Source: Paeniglutamicibacter terrestris (GTDB lineage Bacteria > Actinomycetota > Actinomycetes > Actinomycetales > Micrococcaceae). Taken from it: DNA of 64,000 nt. Where the stretch lies: contig NZ_JAAWVT010000001.1 of NCBI RefSeq assembly GCF_012271785.1, positions 1,218,769-1,282,768 of the forward strand. Direction: 5' to 3'. The position numbers and the translations under genes were made by a program. Below are positions 1-9,162 of this stretch, one piece after another; position 1 is the first letter of the stretch, and every line of letters starts with the position of its first letter. The notes under the pieces are model-generated. The model searched no databases. It was not told where the DNA came from and saw nothing but the letters and a program-made list of their open reading frames with translations.

Positions 1-128
1 ACACTTTGCAGACTAGGGTCACCGACTCCATTCAAGGTCCCAAACCCTAGTGGAAGCTAGCGGCCTATAGGGGCCTATGTGGCCGTATAAGAAAATTCCT
101 ATACTTTGCTTGGTTGAACGTCTCGCGT

Positions 129-1541
129 TTACAAGGAAATTCCGAACTCGTGGCGCAGGGCGCTTTGTGCGGCCAAATAGCCACACATGCCGTGGACCGC
201 TGGTCCCGGCGGGGTGGAACTGGAGGCGAGATAGATGCCCTTGGCCGGGGTCCGCCACGGATCGGGCGAGAGTACGGGGCGTGCCAGCATGCCCCGTAGG
301 TCGGTCGCCCCACCGGAAATGTCACCACCCACCAAGTTGGGGTTCTGCACCGCTAATCCGGGAGCAGTAGTGGTTTGAACATGCTCGATGGTGTTGATGA
401 AGCCGGGAGCCACGGCTTCCAGCTGTCGATTCATGGTCTCACTCATATCCCCGGGGTATCCGTTGGGCACGTGGGTATAGGCCCACAGCACGTGTTTGCC
501 CGCAGGCGCTCGGGAGGAATCAAAGCCGCTGGGCTGCGAGACGATGGCGTAGGGGCCCGCGGAGACGCGGGTGCGGATCCGGCGTTCATCGCGTCCGATC
601 TGCCCCGCGGTGCCTCCGAGGTGGATGGTGCCAGCATGAGCCAAATCGGAATTGCGCCATGGGACCGGGGCGTTGAGCACGTAGTGGACCAGGCACGAGC
701 CCGGTCCTCTACGGGTGCGAGTGAGGATCTCCAAGTACTTCTGCGGCAGCGCGCTGCCTGCGATCTTGGCCAACGCCTCGGGTGAGGAATCAAAGATGAC
801 GGTCTTTTCCGGGATCTCGGCTCGATCGGTGACCTCGGTGTTTAGTTCGATGTTTCCACCGGCCTCAACAAACATCGCAGCCAATGCGTCGGAGATGACT
901 TGGGATCCGCCCAGCGGAATCGGCCAACCCCCGGCATGCGCGGATGCTGCCAGGAAGAGCCCAGCGCCCGAGGCACTCGGGCCCCTGCCGCCACCAGCGG
1001 CGTGGGCGGAACATCCAGCGATCATCGCCGCGGCCAGTTCCCCGGTGCCCAGCCCCGGAACCATCAGTTGGGCCGCACGCAGCCCGAAAACAGCAAGCGC
1101 TTCAAGCTCTCGCGGTCGGCGTAGCAATGGATGCAGCAATAGCTCAGCGGTCTCTTCCATCCGCTTGACCACCGGCTCCAGCAGCCTGCGGTAGCCTGGC
1201 CCGTCGTGGCCTAATCCTTGGACGGTCCGCTCCAAATCCCGCCATCCGATCCCCACCTGGCCCGCGGGCATCGCGTGAGCAAAGGAGATCTTCGGGAGAA
1301 CAAATTTCACGCGTTCGGCCAACCCGATCTCGGCAAAAAACGGGGAGAGCAACGCCATGGGGTGCACCGCCGAGCCCAAGTCGTGGATCGCTCCTGCGTA
1401 GCCGAGTTCTTGGGTGCGGGCCGCGCCGCCGATCGTGCTATTGCGTTCCAGCAGCCTGACCGAGAGTCCCGCCCGGGCCATGGTTAGGGCCGCAGCCAAC
1501 CCGTTGGGTCCGGCGCCCACCACCGCCACGTCATAGGCCAC
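129..1541 (-). CDS. FAD-dependent oxidoreductase, phytoene desaturase/amine oxidase-like
   Basis: The N-terminus has a Rossmann dinucleotide motif (GAGPNG, residues 9-14) followed by an ERNSTIGGAART segment, as in the CrtI/PYROXD2-type FAD oxidoreductases. The C-terminus has the matching FAD-closing segment (GIYLASSSTPPGPAVHGMCG). The length of about 470 aa is usual for the family. The substrate cannot be read from the sequence; there is no phytoene synthase or other carotenoid gene nearby. I chose GTG 1541 because GGAG lies 5 bases upstream and the protein then begins directly with the beta strand before the FAD motif. A TTG at 1559 is an alternative start and would add 6 residues. The 5' end overlaps the end of the upstream membrane glycosyltransferase gene by 11 bases, so the two are translationally coupled. 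Confidence 0.8.
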   Translation of the reverse strand: MAYDVAVVGAGPNGLAAALTMARAGLSVRLLERNSTIGGAARTQELGYAGAIHDLGSAVHPMALLSPFFAEIGLAERVKFVLPKISFAHAMPAGQVGIGWRDLERTVQGLGHDGPGYRRLLEPVVKRMEETAELLLHPLLRRPRELEALAVFGLRAAQLMVPGLGTGELAAAMIAGCSAHAAGGGRGPSASGAGLFLAASAHAGGWPIPLGGSQVISDALAAMFVEAGGNIELNTEVTDRAEIPEKTVIFDSSPEALAKIAGSALPQKYLEILTRTRRGPGSCLVHYVLNAPVPWRNSDLAHAGTIHLGGTAGQIGRDERRIRTRVSAGPYAIVSQPSGFDSSRAPAGKHVLWAYTHVPNGYPGDMSETMNRQLEAVAPGFINTIEHVQTTTAPGLAVQNPNLVGGDISGGATDLRGMLARPVLSPDPWRTPAKGIYLASSSTPPGPAVHGMCGYLAAQSALRHEFGISL

Positions 1542-2970
1542 GGGTGCTCCGTAGGACAAAGCTGTCCCGGGCGCCGGCGAAGGCGCCGGCCTGCGGATCT
1601 ACCTGTCCGGATCGGCGCACGGGGTCGAGCCTGGGGTCAAACATCGAGGCACAGATCCTGTACATGAGCCACCCGGTGGCGATCATGTGCCCCAGCACGG
1701 CAAGTACGTAGAAGGACGTCGGGAACGCGTTTGAGGCCTGAATGTCGGCGGTGGTGGCATAGAGGTACATCCAGATCGCCCAGAAGTGCAATACCTCAAA
1801 AAGCTGCCAGATCAGGAAGTCTTTCCACTTCGGCCAGGCGAGAGCGGCCAATGGGATCAGCCACACCACAAATTGTGGGGAGTAGACCTTGTTGAACATG
1901 ATGAAGGACGCGACGATCAGGAATACCAGTTGACTCAGTCGCGGTGCCACCGGGGCTCGTAAGCCCAGGAAAGCGATGCCGGCGCAGCAGGCCACAAAGA
2001 GTCCCATGGCCAGCACGTTGATCACTCCGGCATCCAGCGTATTCATCCCCGGAACTTCGGCGGCGGTGACGTTGTAAATATGCCAGAAGGAGGAGAGGCC
2101 AGCGCCGCGGTCCTCTGTGAAGGTGAAGAAGTGTTTCCACGCGTCGAAGTTCGCCACTGCCATGGGCGCATTGACCGCCACCCAGGACAGGGCCGCCCCG
2201 GCTAAAGACACCCACAGGGGCCGGTAGCGCCCGGAGCGGATGGCCAGGACGATCACCGCTCCGAAGAAGAGCAATGGGAAGACCTTCATGGCCGCGCCCA
2301 ACCCAATGAGCACTCCTGCGAGGAACGTGAGTTGGCGGGACCAGGCCAGCATCGCCAGGGTCAGGAACGCAACGGCCCACATATCCCAGTTGATGGTGGA
2401 GGCGAGTATCAGTCCGGGTGCCAGAGCCACCATGGCGGCATCCCATGGGCGACGGCCCGCTGCACGTGCCGTGGCGATGACCACCACCATCCACAGGGCA
2501 GCAACAATCAACAGGTTCACATCGAAGAAGGCCAAGGCCCTGTCGAATTCCCCCTGTGGGATCAGTGCTGCGGTGGCCGATGCCACCACGGACATCAGGA
2601 CCGGGTATTCGAATTGGGCGCCGTCAGCGAAGGGCGCAAACGCATTCTCCGCGAACCCACGGGCATGGAATAACGCCGTCCAGTCCGAATAACAGGCCCA
2701 TTGATAGGAGTTGGTACCGCCCCAACCGTTAAGCCGGCACGCATTTTTTGCCAGTACCGCAAGTAGCACGCCGATGATCGTGAAAATGATCAGCACGCGT
2801 TCGATGGTGAAGAACCCCGGGGTGGTCATCCCCGGTTTTGCATGCTTCCCTAGGGGGCCGCCGATGACCTCCGTGAACCGTTTCAGGAAGGCATCGCTGC
2901 GGCTGGGCACAGAAATGCGCATCGGGGCGGTTCCCCGTTTCGGCGGGCCGGGGGCGGTTGAGCGGGTCAT
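1531..2970 (-). CDS. GT87/DUF2029-type polytopic membrane glycosyltransferase
   Basis: This protein of about 479 aa has some ten hydrophobic segments from residue 60 to 450. An acidic residue pair sits in the first extracytoplasmic loop region, and WGGTNSYQWACYSDW precedes FEYPVL. This is the layout of actinobacterial polyprenyl-phosphate-mannose-dependent transferases (GT87, PimE-like). Such enzymes add sugars on the outer face of the membrane to lipid or polymer acceptors. The acceptor here is unknown. ATG 2970 is preferred over an upstream TTG (3000). It is followed with an 11-base overlap by the FAD oxidoreductase and preceded, 84 bases upstream, by the SRPBCC gene; all three probably form one transcript. 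Confidence 0.75.
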   Translation of the reverse strand: MTRSTAPGPPKRGTAPMRISVPSRSDAFLKRFTEVIGGPLGKHAKPGMTTPGFFTIERVLIIFTIIGVLLAVLAKNACRLNGWGGTNSYQWACYSDWTALFHARGFAENAFAPFADGAQFEYPVLMSVVASATAALIPQGEFDRALAFFDVNLLIVAALWMVVVIATARAAGRRPWDAAMVALAPGLILASTINWDMWAVAFLTLAMLAWSRQLTFLAGVLIGLGAAMKVFPLLFFGAVIVLAIRSGRYRPLWVSLAGAALSWVAVNAPMAVANFDAWKHFFTFTEDRGAGLSSFWHIYNVTAAEVPGMNTLDAGVINVLAMGLFVACCAGIAFLGLRAPVAPRLSQLVFLIVASFIMFNKVYSPQFVVWLIPLAALAWPKWKDFLIWQLFEVLHFWAIWMYLYATTADIQASNAFPTSFYVLAVLGHMIATGWLMYRICASMFDPRLDPVRRSGQVDPQAGAFAGARDSFVLRSTRGL

Positions 2971-3054
2971 GGTTTTCAGCCTAGTAGGTCGATCGGCCAA
3001 TGCCCCGTCTCCGGCCCCGCGGCGCGCGTTCCCCCATTCCCGCGCGGCGCGGCG

Positions 3055-3501
3055 CTACCGTCCGTCGTCGGGGAAAAGTGCGGCTAGCCGCTCGAGAGTT
3101 CGTTCCATGTTCGGCCCGGTGGTCCGGGTGAAGCCCAGGAGCCGAATCATCCATTTGTGCCGCAACCGACTGGCATCCCAGGTTTCGCTAACGGTTGTCC
3201 CGGAGTCATGGGCTTCTAGTTCGTAGCGCCAGCGGTGCCCGCTGAAGTGCCGCCACGCAATCACCCGGTCCTGCTCGTATTCGACCACGGTATTGCTGAT
3301 CCGGTAGGGCACGCCCAGGCGCATCTGCATGCCGAACTCGCTGCCTAAGACGAGCCGTTGCACCTGCCCTGTAGTTGCCCGAACCGTTCCGGATCCATCG
3401 ATAACCGGATGCATCGCCGGATTCGCGAGCACGTCGAAGATCTCATGCGGGGTGGCGGCGATCAATCGCTGGCGGGTTTGGAGATATGCGGAGGGACTCA
3501 T
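3055..3501 (-). CDS. SRPBCC (START/polyketide cyclase-like) family protein
   Basis: A protein of 148 aa with the SRPBCC fold pattern. It opens with LIAATPHEIFDVLANPAMHPVIDGSG and has a central VVEYEQDRVIAWRHFSGHRWRYELE strand pair. The C-terminal helix is amphipathic (MERTLERLAALFP). These small proteins bind hydrophobic ligands; no specific ligand is deducible. It is the first gene of the minus-strand run that continues with the membrane glycosyltransferase. It is divergent from the phosphoesterase gene starting at 3710. Confidence 0.8.
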   Translation of the reverse strand: MSPSAYLQTRQRLIAATPHEIFDVLANPAMHPVIDGSGTVRATTGQVQRLVLGSEFGMQMRLGVPYRISNTVVEYEQDRVIAWRHFSGHRWRYELEAHDSGTTVSETWDASRLRHKWMIRLLGFTRTTGPNMERTLERLAALFPDDGR

Positions 3502-3709
3502 GAGCCCATCCTATGCATCTGCCGCGCCTCGTGTCCCACCACGCGGCGACCGCGAAGATTGAGGTTCTGGTGCATGAGTTGGCGCTTGTCGTCGCCGATC
3601 AAGGGCTAGGACATGGGCCAGCCACCCGAGGTCCACCGACTATGGGTCTATACCGATCGATTCCGTTGTGCCATTCTGGTGTTCACCGGCGCTACCGGAG
3701 GGAATGCTG

Positions 3710-5437
3710 ATGAGCAGTGGATTTACACCGACCGGCTCGCCGCCGGTGATCGCTAGTGGCCTGCTGCTTGGGCCGATGCTTCGCTATGTTGACAACACCA
3801 GCGCCAGCATCTGGGTGGAAACTGCCGCGTCCTGCACCGTCGAAATTCGTTCCGGTACGGAGGCTTGGCAGGCGGCGACCTTTGTGGCGCACGGCCACCA
3901 CTACGCCCTGGTCGAGGTCTGGGGCCTGGAGGCGGGCAGCTTGCGTTCCTACACGGTGCACCTCGACGGCGACCTTGTCTGGCCCATCGAGGACGGATTC
4001 CCCGGATCGATGATCTCCACCCTGGATCCGGCCAAGGAACCACGGCTGGCCTTCGGATCCTGCCGCACGAGTGTTTCCCATGACGAATCCGGTAATCGCA
4101 CCCACGGGATCGACGCGATGCGCGCCTATGCCCTGTCCATGGCCGCACCGGGACATGGCCGCTGGCCCGATCTGATGCTGTTCCTCGGGGATCAGGTTTA
4201 TGCGGACTCCACCAGCGACGAAATGCAGGAATTTATCCGCAGACGGCGCAACATCAAGGAAGCGCCAGGGCCCGAGCTGAAGGATTTCGAGGAATACGCC
4301 CACCTGTATCGCCTAGCGTGGTCGGACCCTGCCAATCGCTGGCTGCTCTCAACCCTGCCCAGTGCCATGATCTTTGATGACCACGACATCCGCGACGACT
4401 GGAATTCCTCGCTGAGCTGGAAACAAAAGATGCAGAAGACCGGTTGGTGGCACGAGCGTATTGTTTCCGGTCTCGGCTCGTACTGGATCTATCAGCACCT
4501 GGGAAACCTTTCGCCCACTCAACGGGCGGCAGATCCGCTGTGGCAGCGCATCGTGAACCACACGGGTCTCGGCGAGTTCGATCTTTCGGCGGACCTCGAC
4601 GAGTTTGCGGAGCGCGTGGATGCCGTGCCGGAAAGCTACAGCTGGAGTTATTCTCGGGATTGGGATGAGGTGCGCCTGATCGTGGTGGATTCCAGGGCGG
4701 CGCGCAAGCTCGAACCCGAACGGCGCGCCCTGCTTGATCCTGTGGAACGTGCCTGGCTAGATGGGCAGATGCGTGGCGGATTCCGCCACCTACTCATTGG
4801 CACCTCGCTGCCATTCCTGCTGCCGATGGGCCTGCACCACGTGGAATCCTGGGACGAAGCCATCTCTGACCCCAACCGTGGGCGGCTGCGGGCGTGGTTG
4901 GGCGAGCGGTTGCGCCGACGTTTTGATCTTGAACATTGGGCCGCGTTCCAGCGCAGCTTCCAGGAGGTCGCCAGATTCGCCACCGAGGTTGCCGACGGCA
5001 AACGCGGACCCGCCCCGCAGACCGTCACGTTTCTCTCGGGGGACGTGCACTTCTCCTACATCTCCGAGGTCGATCGTGAGGGCGGCAGCCGGATCCGGCA
5101 GGCCGTTTGTTCCCCGATCCGCAATCCACTGCCACCCTTCCTGCGCTACTTTGCCGCGGCCCTAGCCTTCGGGCCAGCGGTCCCTTTCGGTGCGTGGATG
5201 GCGTCTTTGGCGCACGTGCCGAACCCACCGTTTGCCTGGAAACTCATCAAGGGGCCCTGGTTCGACAACAACTTGGCCATCCTAGAGGCCAGCGCAGACG
5301 GGCTGGCCCTGTGCTGGCTCGCAGGCGTGGCTCGGGATAACAACCCTGCGCACCCCGGGCTGAAAACCGTTGCCACCGCATCCCTGGGCACCCGCCGGGA
5401 CGACGCGCTCCGGCAGGACCCGTCAGCGGAGAGGTAG
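3710..5437 (+). CDS. PhoD-like phosphoesterase (alkaline phosphatase D family)
   Basis: A metallophosphoesterase of about 575 aa in the PhoD superfamily. Residues 1-105 form a beta-rich N-terminal domain. The metal-binding motifs follow: FGSCRTS (115-121), LFLGDQVYAD (157-166), MIFDDHDIRDDW, and LSGDVHFSY near the end. The start at ATG 3710 has GGAGGG 7 bases upstream; longer frames reach 3668. No Tat or Sec signal peptide is visible at this start, unlike secreted PhoD, so it probably acts in the cytoplasm. The substrate (phosphodiester or phosphomonoester) is not deducible. It ends 8 bases before the convergent thioesterase gene. Confidence 0.85.
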   Translation: MSSGFTPTGSPPVIASGLLLGPMLRYVDNTSASIWVETAASCTVEIRSGTEAWQAATFVAHGHHYALVEVWGLEAGSLRSYTVHLDGDLVWPIEDGFPGSMISTLDPAKEPRLAFGSCRTSVSHDESGNRTHGIDAMRAYALSMAAPGHGRWPDLMLFLGDQVYADSTSDEMQEFIRRRRNIKEAPGPELKDFEEYAHLYRLAWSDPANRWLLSTLPSAMIFDDHDIRDDWNSSLSWKQKMQKTGWWHERIVSGLGSYWIYQHLGNLSPTQRAADPLWQRIVNHTGLGEFDLSADLDEFAERVDAVPESYSWSYSRDWDEVRLIVVDSRAARKLEPERRALLDPVERAWLDGQMRGGFRHLLIGTSLPFLLPMGLHHVESWDEAISDPNRGRLRAWLGERLRRRFDLEHWAAFQRSFQEVARFATEVADGKRGPAPQTVTFLSGDVHFSYISEVDREGGSRIRQAVCSPIRNPLPPFLRYFAAALAFGPAVPFGAWMASLAHVPNPPFAWKLIKGPWFDNNLAILEASADGLALCWLAGVARDNNPAHPGLKTVATASLGTRRDDALRQDPSAER

Positions 5438-5445
5438 CAGCTGCC

Positions 5446-6399
5446 TCAGTACACGCGCGCCGTGACAAACCCCAACGGGGCCAGCTCGGCGCGCCGGCAA
5501 ATCAGGTCCACGGCGTGAGCATCCAGGCGCTTGTCCTCCTCGTTGACGGGCACCAGCTGCCGCACCTCGGAAGCTCGCCCGGACTCGTCGCGGGTAACAA
5601 AGATGGTCATGCATTGCGTCGTATCGCGCCATTGGGTTTCGCGCGGATCCCGCGCTCGCACATGCACGGCGATATGCATCGAATGCGGGCCGGTGTGGAT
5701 CAATCTGGCCTCGAGTTCAACAATGTCGCCAATGTGGATGGGGTTCATGAAGTGGATGCCACCGGAGTAGACGGCCACCGCATCTTTGCCGGACCAGCCC
5801 ATGGCGCAGGCCCGAGCGACCTCGTCGATCCAACGCATGACGATCCCACCGTGCGCGTTCCCGCCCCAGTTCACATCGCTCGGCGAGGCCAAGAAGCGGA
5901 ATTTCTCTCGCGGCGCGGTGCCAGCATCCGTGTATTCCTGGGCCCGCATGGCGTCGCGGATTTCAGCACGCACGGCCACACGATCAGCGGCCCCTTGGGC
6001 CAGCTGGGCACCTTCGGCGTCGAGGGGCACCCACTGCTGGACGGTCTTGGCCCGACGATTTTCGTCCATCGCCACGAAGACCAGAATGCAGTCCATGGCG
6101 GGCCTAAAGACTCGTTCACGCACGTCAGCAGCGTCGACGGTGACAACAACCTGCATGCTACTGCGCCCGGTGTGCACAATCCGTGCCGTGACCTCGATCA
6201 GGTCGCCATTTTCGATGGGCCGAGTGAAGTGGACGTTTCCGACGTAAGCGGTGACGCAATAGCCCCCGGAATAACCGACGGCGCAGGCGTAGCCGGCCTT
6301 GTCGATCCATTCGAGAACACGTCCAGCTTGCACCGTGACCCCGTCTTCGGAAACATCAGTAGGGGCGGCAAGGAAACGCAGCGTGATCACGTCATTCAT
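5446..6399 (-). CDS. acyl-CoA thioesterase, tandem hotdog domains
   Basis: 317 aa made of two hotdog (4HBT) repeats, about residues 1-150 and 165-310. Each repeat holds a GG..(V/I)..WID..(A/G)..CA.G(Y/W)SG helix and an I..GD(L/I)(I/V)E...R..(H)TG.(S/H)SM strand. This is the architecture of cytosolic and peroxisomal acyl-CoA thioesterases such as the ACOT7/ACOT12 type, which hydrolyse acyl-CoA to fatty acid and CoA. The second repeat keeps the more canonical N-W-G-G-N-A-H-G-G helix start (NWGGNAHGG). The first has degenerate residues at this place (EDGVTVQAG), so the two sites may not be equally active. Single gene with a long non-coding stretch upstream. Confidence 0.85.
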   Translation of the reverse strand: MNDVITLRFLAAPTDVSEDGVTVQAGRVLEWIDKAGYACAVGYSGGYCVTAYVGNVHFTRPIENGDLIEVTARIVHTGRSSMQVVVTVDAADVRERVFRPAMDCILVFVAMDENRRAKTVQQWVPLDAEGAQLAQGAADRVAVRAEIRDAMRAQEYTDAGTAPREKFRFLASPSDVNWGGNAHGGIVMRWIDEVARACAMGWSGKDAVAVYSGGIHFMNPIHIGDIVELEARLIHTGPHSMHIAVHVRARDPRETQWRDTTQCMTIFVTRDESGRASEVRQLVPVNEEDKRLDAHAVDLICRRAELAPLGFVTARVY

Positions 6400-7244
6400 G
6401 GCTACATACTAGCTACGAGGCGTGTTTTGACGTTGTTTCATTGCTGGACGGCTACTCGAAGATGATCCATTCGAGGCGAGGCTTCGTCCGCTCCACCAAA
6501 ACTGGTTCGAATCTTTCAGGGGACCCAGAGCATTCGACGCACTTGCTACGGCGCCTCCAGCGCTAGGACCACAGCTGGCACGGGCCGGACGAAACTGTTA
6601 ACAATGGCGACTTCTTTGTGATTTCTCTTGCGACGTTTTCTAGGTCTAAATCGGACAGAAGTTTATTTTGCCTTTTACGAAAGCTGGAAACTCAATTGAC
6701 AATACGATCAAGAAATTTGCCCTTGATGGATCAGGTTCCTGATCGGAAAAGTGTCGTCGAACCTCACCGATATTACGTTGTATTAGTTGAACTACGGAAT
6801 CACCATTACCGATTCATTACGCATTGTCACACGCCCTACATTAGACCGAACATAAATGGCCAATAAGACAGTCGTAACTATATTTCTCGACTCCGAAAAT
6901 GCTGGTCATATAATCTGGCCTATCCAAGCAAATTGCCTTCCTCGTCCTGCAGCAAAGTTAAACTTATTGAACATAATATGGCCGGTAAAATTCAATAATT
7001 GGTAAATATTATTACTTGCGTAATGATCGAAACTGAGAATGTGCTCGACTCGAGGCCGAAAACGCGCAGCGATACGGTGAGCGCTATTTGAGCCACAAAA
7101 GGGCTCCAAAAAAACAAGCAACTACCTTACGGTCAAACCGATCGTGACGAGTCGCAAAAACGAACGTTGATCGACACGATCTTGGTTAACAAGATGCTGC
7201 GCCCGTAAAAAAGGGGGTTCGCTTAGTTCGGGGCTTAGAAAAGC
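6400..7244. other. AT-rich intergenic stretch without a convincing gene
   Basis: About 840 bases with clearly lower GC than the flanks, rich in ATTA, TTTAT and AATAAT runs. The longest open frames are 82 codons (6618-6866, plus) and 71 codons (6906-7121, minus). Both lack a good ribosome binding site and show no host-like third-position GC, so I do not call them genes. A weak inverted repeat, CTCGAA/TTCGAG, lies at 6454-6474, behind the thioesterase promoter region. No transposase remnant or tRNA was recognised. Confidence 0.5.
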
Positions 7245-7278
7245 GTGTGGCCGGCACCCTTTCGGATGCCGGCCACAC
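7245..7278 (-). terminator. rho-independent terminator of the FMN reductase gene
   Basis: Perfect 12-bp stem GTGTGGCCGGCA / TGCCGGCCACAC with a 10-base loop. On the minus strand it is followed by GCTTTTC. It sits about 50 bases after the stop codon of the minus-strand reductase gene. Confidence 0.8.
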
Positions 7279-7327
7279 AATAACTCACAGACCGACTGGG
7301 GTCAGCGAGAAAACCTTCGACTAAAAA

Positions 7328-7882
7328 TTAGTTGCTTTCGGCTACCGCACGAATGCCCTGAAGCACCTCGGCGACCTGGGAGGCAACCTCAGCGTCATCC
7401 TTCGGGTGGAGCTCGGCGAAGCGGACCACGGAGTTGGGGATGGAGAGCTTAACGTCCTCGAGAACGTTGGCGCCGGCGATGGTCAGTGCCTTGCGGGCTT
7501 CATCCTGAGCCCAGACGCCACCGTACTGACCAAATGCGGTTCCGATGACCACCGATGGAAGATCCTTCAGGGCGCCAGCGCCGAACGGGCGAGACAGCCA
7601 GTCAATGGCATTCTTCAGCACGGCAGGCATGGTGCCGTTGTATTCCGGGGAAATGAGCAGCAAGGCATCCGCTTCCGCAGCAGCAGCGCGCAGTTCAACG
7701 GCAGCGGCCGGAACCTGGCCTTCAACGTCCTGATCTTCATTGTAGAAGGGGAGGTTCTCCAGTCCGGAGTAGACGTTAACGTCAACGCCGTCAGGTGCGT
7801 TTAATGCGGTGGCTTCGGCGAGCTGGCGGTTCGTCGAACCGTTGCGCAGAGATCCGACGAGGGTGAGGACGGTGGTTGCCAT
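7328..7882 (-). CDS. NADPH-dependent FMN reductase family protein
   Basis: 184 aa flavodoxin-like fold. The N-terminal GSLRNGSTNRQLAE (residues 8-21) binds the FMN phosphate, and SPEYNGTMPAVLKNAIDW is the family signature for the flavin ring site. Such enzymes use NAD(P)H to reduce FMN, quinones or azo compounds and often act in oxidative or electrophile stress. ATG 7882 has GGGAG 9 bases upstream; a longer frame to 7933 lacks a better site. A TetR-type regulator lies 157 bases upstream in the same orientation and may control it. Confidence 0.88.
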   Translation of the reverse strand: MATTVLTLVGSLRNGSTNRQLAEATALNAPDGVDVNVYSGLENLPFYNEDQDVEGQVPAAAVELRAAAAEADALLLISPEYNGTMPAVLKNAIDWLSRPFGAGALKDLPSVVIGTAFGQYGGVWAQDEARKALTIAGANVLEDVKLSIPNSVVRFAELHPKDDAEVASQVAEVLQGIRAVAESN

Positions 7883-8038
7883 GATGAAATCTCCCATTGT
7901 TGAGGGGCCGCGGTGGCTACTCGTTGCGGTCACCGCGGAAAGTTTGACGTATCAATCAAAGTGAACGAGGCAATGTCGCAGTCAATTCCCGGACCCAACG
8001 TGATATGCGGCACTATTGACCATCACGTGGGCACACAC

Positions 8039-8653
8039 TCAGGCAGCCGGCCGTATCCCCTCAATCAATAGCTGCAGTGCGCGATGGCTCAGCTCTGCTC
8101 GGTCCGGAGCGTCAACGGGCACTGCGGAGTGGACCATGGCCATCATGAGCAGCAGGTCAGTATGCCGGAAATCATCACGGACCACGCCCGCTGCGAGTGC
8201 TCGCTCGACCAGCAATTCCAATTGCCCGGTGAGCTTTATTTCCATTTCACTCAGCGCGGCGAGCAGTTCCTCTGGCGTGGACCCACGGGCCCATCCGGCA
8301 CTGCCGACGTAACCACCCAGGATTAGCTCTCGCATTCCTCGGTCTGCGGCCAACTGAGCTGAGGTCACGCGGAGAAAATACTCAATTCCTTCCCAGGGAT
8401 GGGTATAGCTATTCGCGGCGACAGCAAAATCCACCCTGTCGACCATGGGCCGACGGTAGACGTCCAAAATCAAGACATCCTTGTCACGGTACCGGCGGTA
8501 GAGCGTCGCAACTCCAACACCGGCGATCTTGGCGATCTCCGATAGTGGCACTCCGAGGCCCTTGATCGAGAACAGCTCATGCGCGCAGCCGCGCAGAATC
8601 TCATCCCGATCCATCGCCAGTGCTTCTTCAGGCACATTCGCGCTCATATCCAT
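8039..8653 (-). CDS. TetR/AcrR family transcriptional regulator
   Basis: The N-terminal helix-turn-helix is clear (VPLSEIAKIAGVGVATLYRR, then YRDKD), followed by a helical ligand domain of about 140 residues. The total of about 204 aa from ATG 8653 is typical of the family. Possible upstream starts at 8734 (ATG) and 8770 (TTG) have no better ribosome binding site, so the exact start is uncertain. It probably controls the FMN reductase gene just downstream in the same orientation; the ligand is unknown. Confidence 0.85.
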   Translation of the reverse strand: MDMSANVPEEALAMDRDEILRGCAHELFSIKGLGVPLSEIAKIAGVGVATLYRRYRDKDVLILDVYRRPMVDRVDFAVAANSYTHPWEGIEYFLRVTSAQLAADRGMRELILGGYVGSAGWARGSTPEELLAALSEMEIKLTGQLELLVERALAAGVVRDDFRHTDLLLMMAMVHSAVPVDAPDRAELSHRALQLLIEGIRPAA

Positions 8654-8770
8654 CTGGGCAGCGCGGCGGCCCGATGATGCTGGATTAGTTGCGGTCTTTG
8701 CTAACAAGGAACTGATGAGTCCACCACTTTTCATACACAGGGGTCTTGGCGAGTATAACGCGACCGGCAA

Positions 8771-9079
8771 CGAGGAGGAACTAGAATTCTGCTGCGTATC
8801 CTCGGGGAGGAATACCTATTCCTTTCGGTGCTGTACCCGCGTCGTGAGCCGCTCGTCACGACATCGAGTGCCTCCCAATACCTCCCTGCCTGCTAGTTAT
8901 CCGACCATGCGGCACCTTGGCCCTCAAGCCCGGGATATCCCAAAGAGCGCCGACGATCGCCGATCCCAAAGATAGAGAGACGAGCTCCCGCAGGAGACGG
9001 CCCCTTGCTCTTTATGCGGAAGGTTGGGAGTGCGTCGAGGTCGCCAATCTGTGTTTTTCTGTTTTTATGTGGTTTTGTG
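8771..9079. other. intergenic region between TetR and fruR
   Basis: No gene is supported here. It must hold the divergent promoters. The right part (9040-9079) is strikingly T-rich on the plus strand (GTTTTTCTGTTTTTATG) directly in front of the fruR -35 box, which could act as a curved or UP-like element. Nothing else was recognised. Confidence 0.4.
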
Positions 9080-9109
9080 TTGACATTGCCTTAGGAATGC
9101 CCCTAAAGT
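9080..9109 (+). promoter_or_regulatory. fruR operon promoter
   Basis: A consensus -35 TTGACA (9080-9085) is followed after 18 bases by TAAAGT (9104-9109) as -10. The start codon of fruR lies about 50 bases downstream. Inferred from sequence only. Confidence 0.55.
9091..9106. promoter_or_regulatory. candidate FruR operator within the promoter spacer
   Basis: Inverted repeat TTAGG-AATGCC-CCTAA lying between and into the -35 and -10 boxes, where a DeoR-type repressor would block RNA polymerase. The assignment to FruR follows from position only. Confidence 0.4.
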
Positions 9110-9162
9110 CGTACGAACACAGATCGCCGTGACTCGCATCACCTTACCCGGAGGCCCACACA

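Noticed and set aside
5515..6465. 316-codon plus-strand open frame opposite the thioesterase gene
   Set aside because: Antisense shadow of the double-hotdog thioesterase, which has clear domains. No ribosome site and an unnatural His/Asp-rich composition.
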